IMG/VR virus record: IMGVR_UViG_3300036853_000149
Span: 1 to 41,203 of that record
Length of the DNA: 41,203 nucleotides
Direction: 5' to 3' (one strand)
DNA from: a virus
Shown: one piece after another, positions 39,307-41,203 of the stretch
Layout: each line of letters opens with the position of its first letter
How positions within the stretch are numbered: position 1 is the stretch's first letter
The notes under the pieces: generated by a model
What the model saw: the letters and a program-made list of their open reading frames with translations, nothing else
Told to the model about the DNA's origin: nothing
Databases searched by the model: none
Position numbers and translations under genes: made by a program

Positions 39307-39864
39307 ATGCCTGAATTGCTATCGATCCGCGGGTATGCCCGGCTGCGCGGAGTGTCACATGTCGCCATTCTGAAGGCGGTTAAGGCCGGGCGCATTACGT
39401 TGGTCGATGGGAAGGTTGACCCGGCAACCGCTGACCAACAATGGGCAGCGAACACCAACCCCGGCCAGAGTCAGGCGTCAGCCTCGAAGGTGGCCGCGGC
39501 CAGGCAGACGCCGGCGCCGGCGGGCGAACTGGCAGGCAACGGGCAGGCGCCACCGGGTCAACCTGGTGGCAACGGCGCGGCGGCCGGCCCGACCTATGCC
39601 GTGCAACGTGCCATCCGCGAGGGCTATATGGCTCGACTCGCGCGCATCGAGTACGAAGTGAAAAGCGGGAAGCTGGTCGAAGCCGACCAGGTCCGTGTCA
39701 AGGCGTTCAACGCGGCGCGCAGAGCGCGGGAAATGTTGCTCGGCCTGCCCGATCGTCTATCACCACAGCTCGCCGGGGAAAACAACACTTTCGAGATCCA
39801 CCGCATATTGACCGAAGAACTGCGGCGAATCTGCACCGAGATATCCCATGCGCGACCAATCTAA
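39307..39864 (+). CDS. Terminase small subunit (Nu1-like)
   Basis: 185 aa. N-terminal HTH LSIRGYARLRGVSHVAILKAVKAGRI with the Nu1-type 'wing' DGKVDPATADQQW; Ala/Pro/Gly linker (about 60-95); helical oligomerisation/terminase-binding region AIREGYMARLARIEYEVKSGKLVEAD and RRAREMLLGLPDRL, which is strongly conserved in this family. It binds cos or pac DNA and guides the large subunit. Confidence 0.88.
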   Translation: MPELLSIRGYARLRGVSHVAILKAVKAGRITLVDGKVDPATADQQWAANTNPGQSQASASKVAAARQTPAPAGELAGNGQAPPGQPGGNGAAAGPTYAVQRAIREGYMARLARIEYEVKSGKLVEADQVRVKAFNAARRAREMLLGLPDRLSPQLAGENNTFEIHRILTEELRRICTEISHARPI

Positions 39865-40015
39865 CGCCGCCCTCGAAGCGGATCTGGCCGACCCGTGGCG
39901 GACAATCTACTGGTCGGCCGTATATGTCGCGCGTGAAGCCGCGCGGCTCGAACGCGAGTACAACAAGTTGCTGGCGCGGCTCAAATTGCATCGCCGCGGC
40001 GTCGCGGTTCAATGA
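39848..40015 (+). CDS. 55-aa protein between terminase subunits
   Basis: Starts inside the small subunit gene's end and stops on the large subunit ATG (ATGA). Helical: RTIYWSAVYVAREAARLEREY then NKLLARLKLHRRGV. Short basic proteins here are found in related phages. May help terminase or be a coupling peptide. Confidence 0.6.
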   Translation: MRDQSNAALEADLADPWRTIYWSAVYVAREAARLEREYNKLLARLKLHRRGVAVQ

Positions 40016-41203
40016 CTCCGCCCGTGTTGCACCCTTACGAGGAAGGCTGGTCTGACGGTTGGGAGATCGACCCGTTGCTGTCGCTGTGCGATTGGGCCGA
40101 CCGGCACGTCATCCTCGGGTCGAAAGACTCGGCCGAACCGGGCCCTTACCGGACATCCCGCACGCCATACGTGCGCGAGATCGCCGAGTGCCTGTCACCG
40201 TACTCGCCGATCGAAACCGTCGTGTGGCAAGCGGGCGCGCAAGTTGGAAAAACGCGCGTCGGCTTGAATTGGGTTGGTTATGTGATCGACGTATCGCCCG
40301 GCCCGATGCTTATGGTTGAGCCGACAGTGGACACCGCGAAACGGGTTTCTAAGCAGCGCGTCGCGCCGATGCTCGAAGCCGTCGAAGTGTTGAGACAGAA
40401 GATTTCGCCGGCGCGAGAACGCGACTCGGGCAACACCATGTTGGAGAAGGAGTTCCCCGGCGGAATCTTCCTCATGACGGGCGCCAACTCGGCAGTCGGT
40501 CTGCGATCGATGCCGATCCGGTTTCTGATCCTGGACGAGACAGACGGGTATCCGCAGGACGTTGACGGCGAGGGCGACCCGTCCGATCTGGCCGAAGGAC
40601 GCACGGCGACCTTCGCCCGGCGAAAAGTGCTCAAAACCTCAACACCGACAATCAAGGGGTTGTCGCGGATCGAGGCCGATTACCACAAGTCCGACCAACG
40701 CCGCTACTTCGTGCCGTGCCCGTTCTGCGGTTTTTTCGACTGGTTACGTTGGGAAAACATCACCTGGCCGGACGGGCAACCCGACCAGGTGCGGCTGCGG
40801 TGCATTTCCTGCAACGGTCTGATCGAGGAACGCTACAAAACGCAGATGTTGGAGCAAGGCCAATGGCGGCCGACTGCGAAAGAGAAAGGAGATCCCAAGG
40901 TCGCCGGGTTTCATCTGTCGGCGTTGTATTCCCCGCTCGGCTGGCGATCGTGGTCCGAGATAGTCGCGGCCTTCATCGAAGCGCGGCACGATCCGAAGAA
41001 GCTGCAGGTCTGGGTCAACACCGAACTCGGCGAGACGTGGGAGGAACGCGGCGACTCGGTCGAAAGCGATGATCTGCGCAAGCGCGTGGAAAACTACGCC
41101 GGCGAGGTGCCGGCCGGTGTTGCAACGTTGGTTGCATCGGTAGACGTGCAAGGCGATCGCCTCGAAGTCGCCGTCAAGGGCTACGGCGAGCGCGAGGAAT
41201 CCT
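40012..41203 (+). CDS. Terminase large subunit, N-terminal part (GpA family)
   Basis: First 355 unique residues (plus 42 repeated) of the 640-aa motor. ATPase motifs: AGAQVGKT (Walker A, residues 74-81) and FLILDETDGYP (Walker B/catalytic Glu, Asp175 and Glu176). PTVDTAKRVSKQRVAPML and MTGANSAVGLRS are further family blocks, and CPFCGFFDWLRW plus CISCNG make the zinc knuckle usual for gpA. GHL-like FHLSALYSPLGW precedes the nuclease. ATP hydrolysis drives DNA translocation into the head. Continues at base 1 after removing the duplicated 127 bases. Confidence 0.95.
   Translation, partial: MTPPVLHPYEEGWSDGWEIDPLLSLCDWADRHVILGSKDSAEPGPYRTSRTPYVREIAECLSPYSPIETVVWQAGAQVGKTRVGLNWVGYVIDVSPGPMLMVEPTVDTAKRVSKQRVAPMLEAVEVLRQKISPARERDSGNTMLEKEFPGGIFLMTGANSAVGLRSMPIRFLILDETDGYPQDVDGEGDPSDLAEGRTATFARRKVLKTSTPTIKGLSRIEADYHKSDQRRYFVPCPFCGFFDWLRWENITWPDGQPDQVRLRCISCNGLIEERYKTQMLEQGQWRPTAKEKGDPKVAGFHLSALYSPLGWRSWSEIVAAFIEARHDPKKLQVWVNTELGETWEERGDSVESDDLRKRVENYAGEVPAGVATLVASVDVQGDRLEVAVKGYGEREES
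41077..41203. repeat. Right copy of 127-bp terminal direct repeat
   Basis: Exact copy of bases 1-127; see the left copy. Proves that sequence reads through from the end to the start of the window. Confidence 0.97.

Noticed and set aside
1-41203. CRISPR arrays, insertion sequences or rRNA
   Set aside because: No spaced direct-repeat arrays, transposase frames or rRNA-like stretches seen; repeats present are short or within HTH-module genes.

Overview
This window is a complete or near-complete genome of a temperate, long-tailed (siphovirus-like) phage of a Gram-negative host, assembled as a circle. The first 127 bases are repeated exactly at the end, so the unique length is 41,076 bp and the terminase large subunit gene runs across the join (its N-terminal part is at the right end of the window, its C-terminal part at the left end). 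GC content is high, clearly above 60% by eye. A Gram-negative host is inferred from a leftward gene for a signal-peptide-bearing outer-membrane beta-barrel, an STN-domain membrane protein and a spanin-like protein. The host genus cannot be told from the sequence.

Layout, left to right. (1) 1-8363, plus strand: terminase end, head and neck genes (gpW-like protein, lambda-type portal, a fused HK97 prohead protease/major capsid protein, decoration-like protein, head-tail joining proteins, tail tube). (2) 8424-19923: tail module, with a -1 frameshifted assembly chaperone pair on a TTTTTTT slippery site, an 859-aa tape measure, several tip proteins carrying Ig-like domains, a hub protein and two large fibre/spike genes. 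(3) 19967-21699: lysis module (GH19-type endolysin, holin-like protein, one-TM coiled-coil protein). (4) 21700-22024: convergent intergenic region with a strong GC hairpin, two Z-DNA-prone tracts around an AT-rich core, and a perfect DnaA box; this is a candidate origin. (5) 22025-25178, minus strand: accessory 'moron' genes (STN protein, outer-membrane barrel, zinc ribbon plus Cys-His-Asp protein, triple HTH-repeat protein). (6) 25179-25892: a 714-bp control region with operator-like palindrome, promoter and repeated GGCGGGATAC motifs that look like integrase arm sites, then a P4-type tyrosine integrase. (7) 27264-37432, plus strand except for one leftward gene: about 27 small, tightly overlapping early genes including an AlpA-like regulator, a DnaJ-like protein, a YdaS/Cro-like HTH protein, a DUF1064-type nuclease, a gpZ-like minor tail protein and several Cys-rich zinc-binding proteins. 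(8) 37433-40011: a four-half-site GGTTACC array, a tRNA-like element, a ParB-like/Mom DNA modification pair and the terminase small subunit, leading into the terminase large subunit.

How it fits together: the late genes read rightward from the terminase through lysis as one long coupled series (ATGA and TAATG overlaps are the rule). The leftward block looks like lysogenic-conversion cargo between lysis and integrase. The early operon starts near 28.8 kb. Mom would protect virion DNA from restriction. No helicase, primase, polymerase, initiator or classical CI repressor is recognisable, so replication and lysogeny control must rest on host factors or unfamiliar small genes; the triple HTH-repeat protein and the candidate origin are the most interesting leads.
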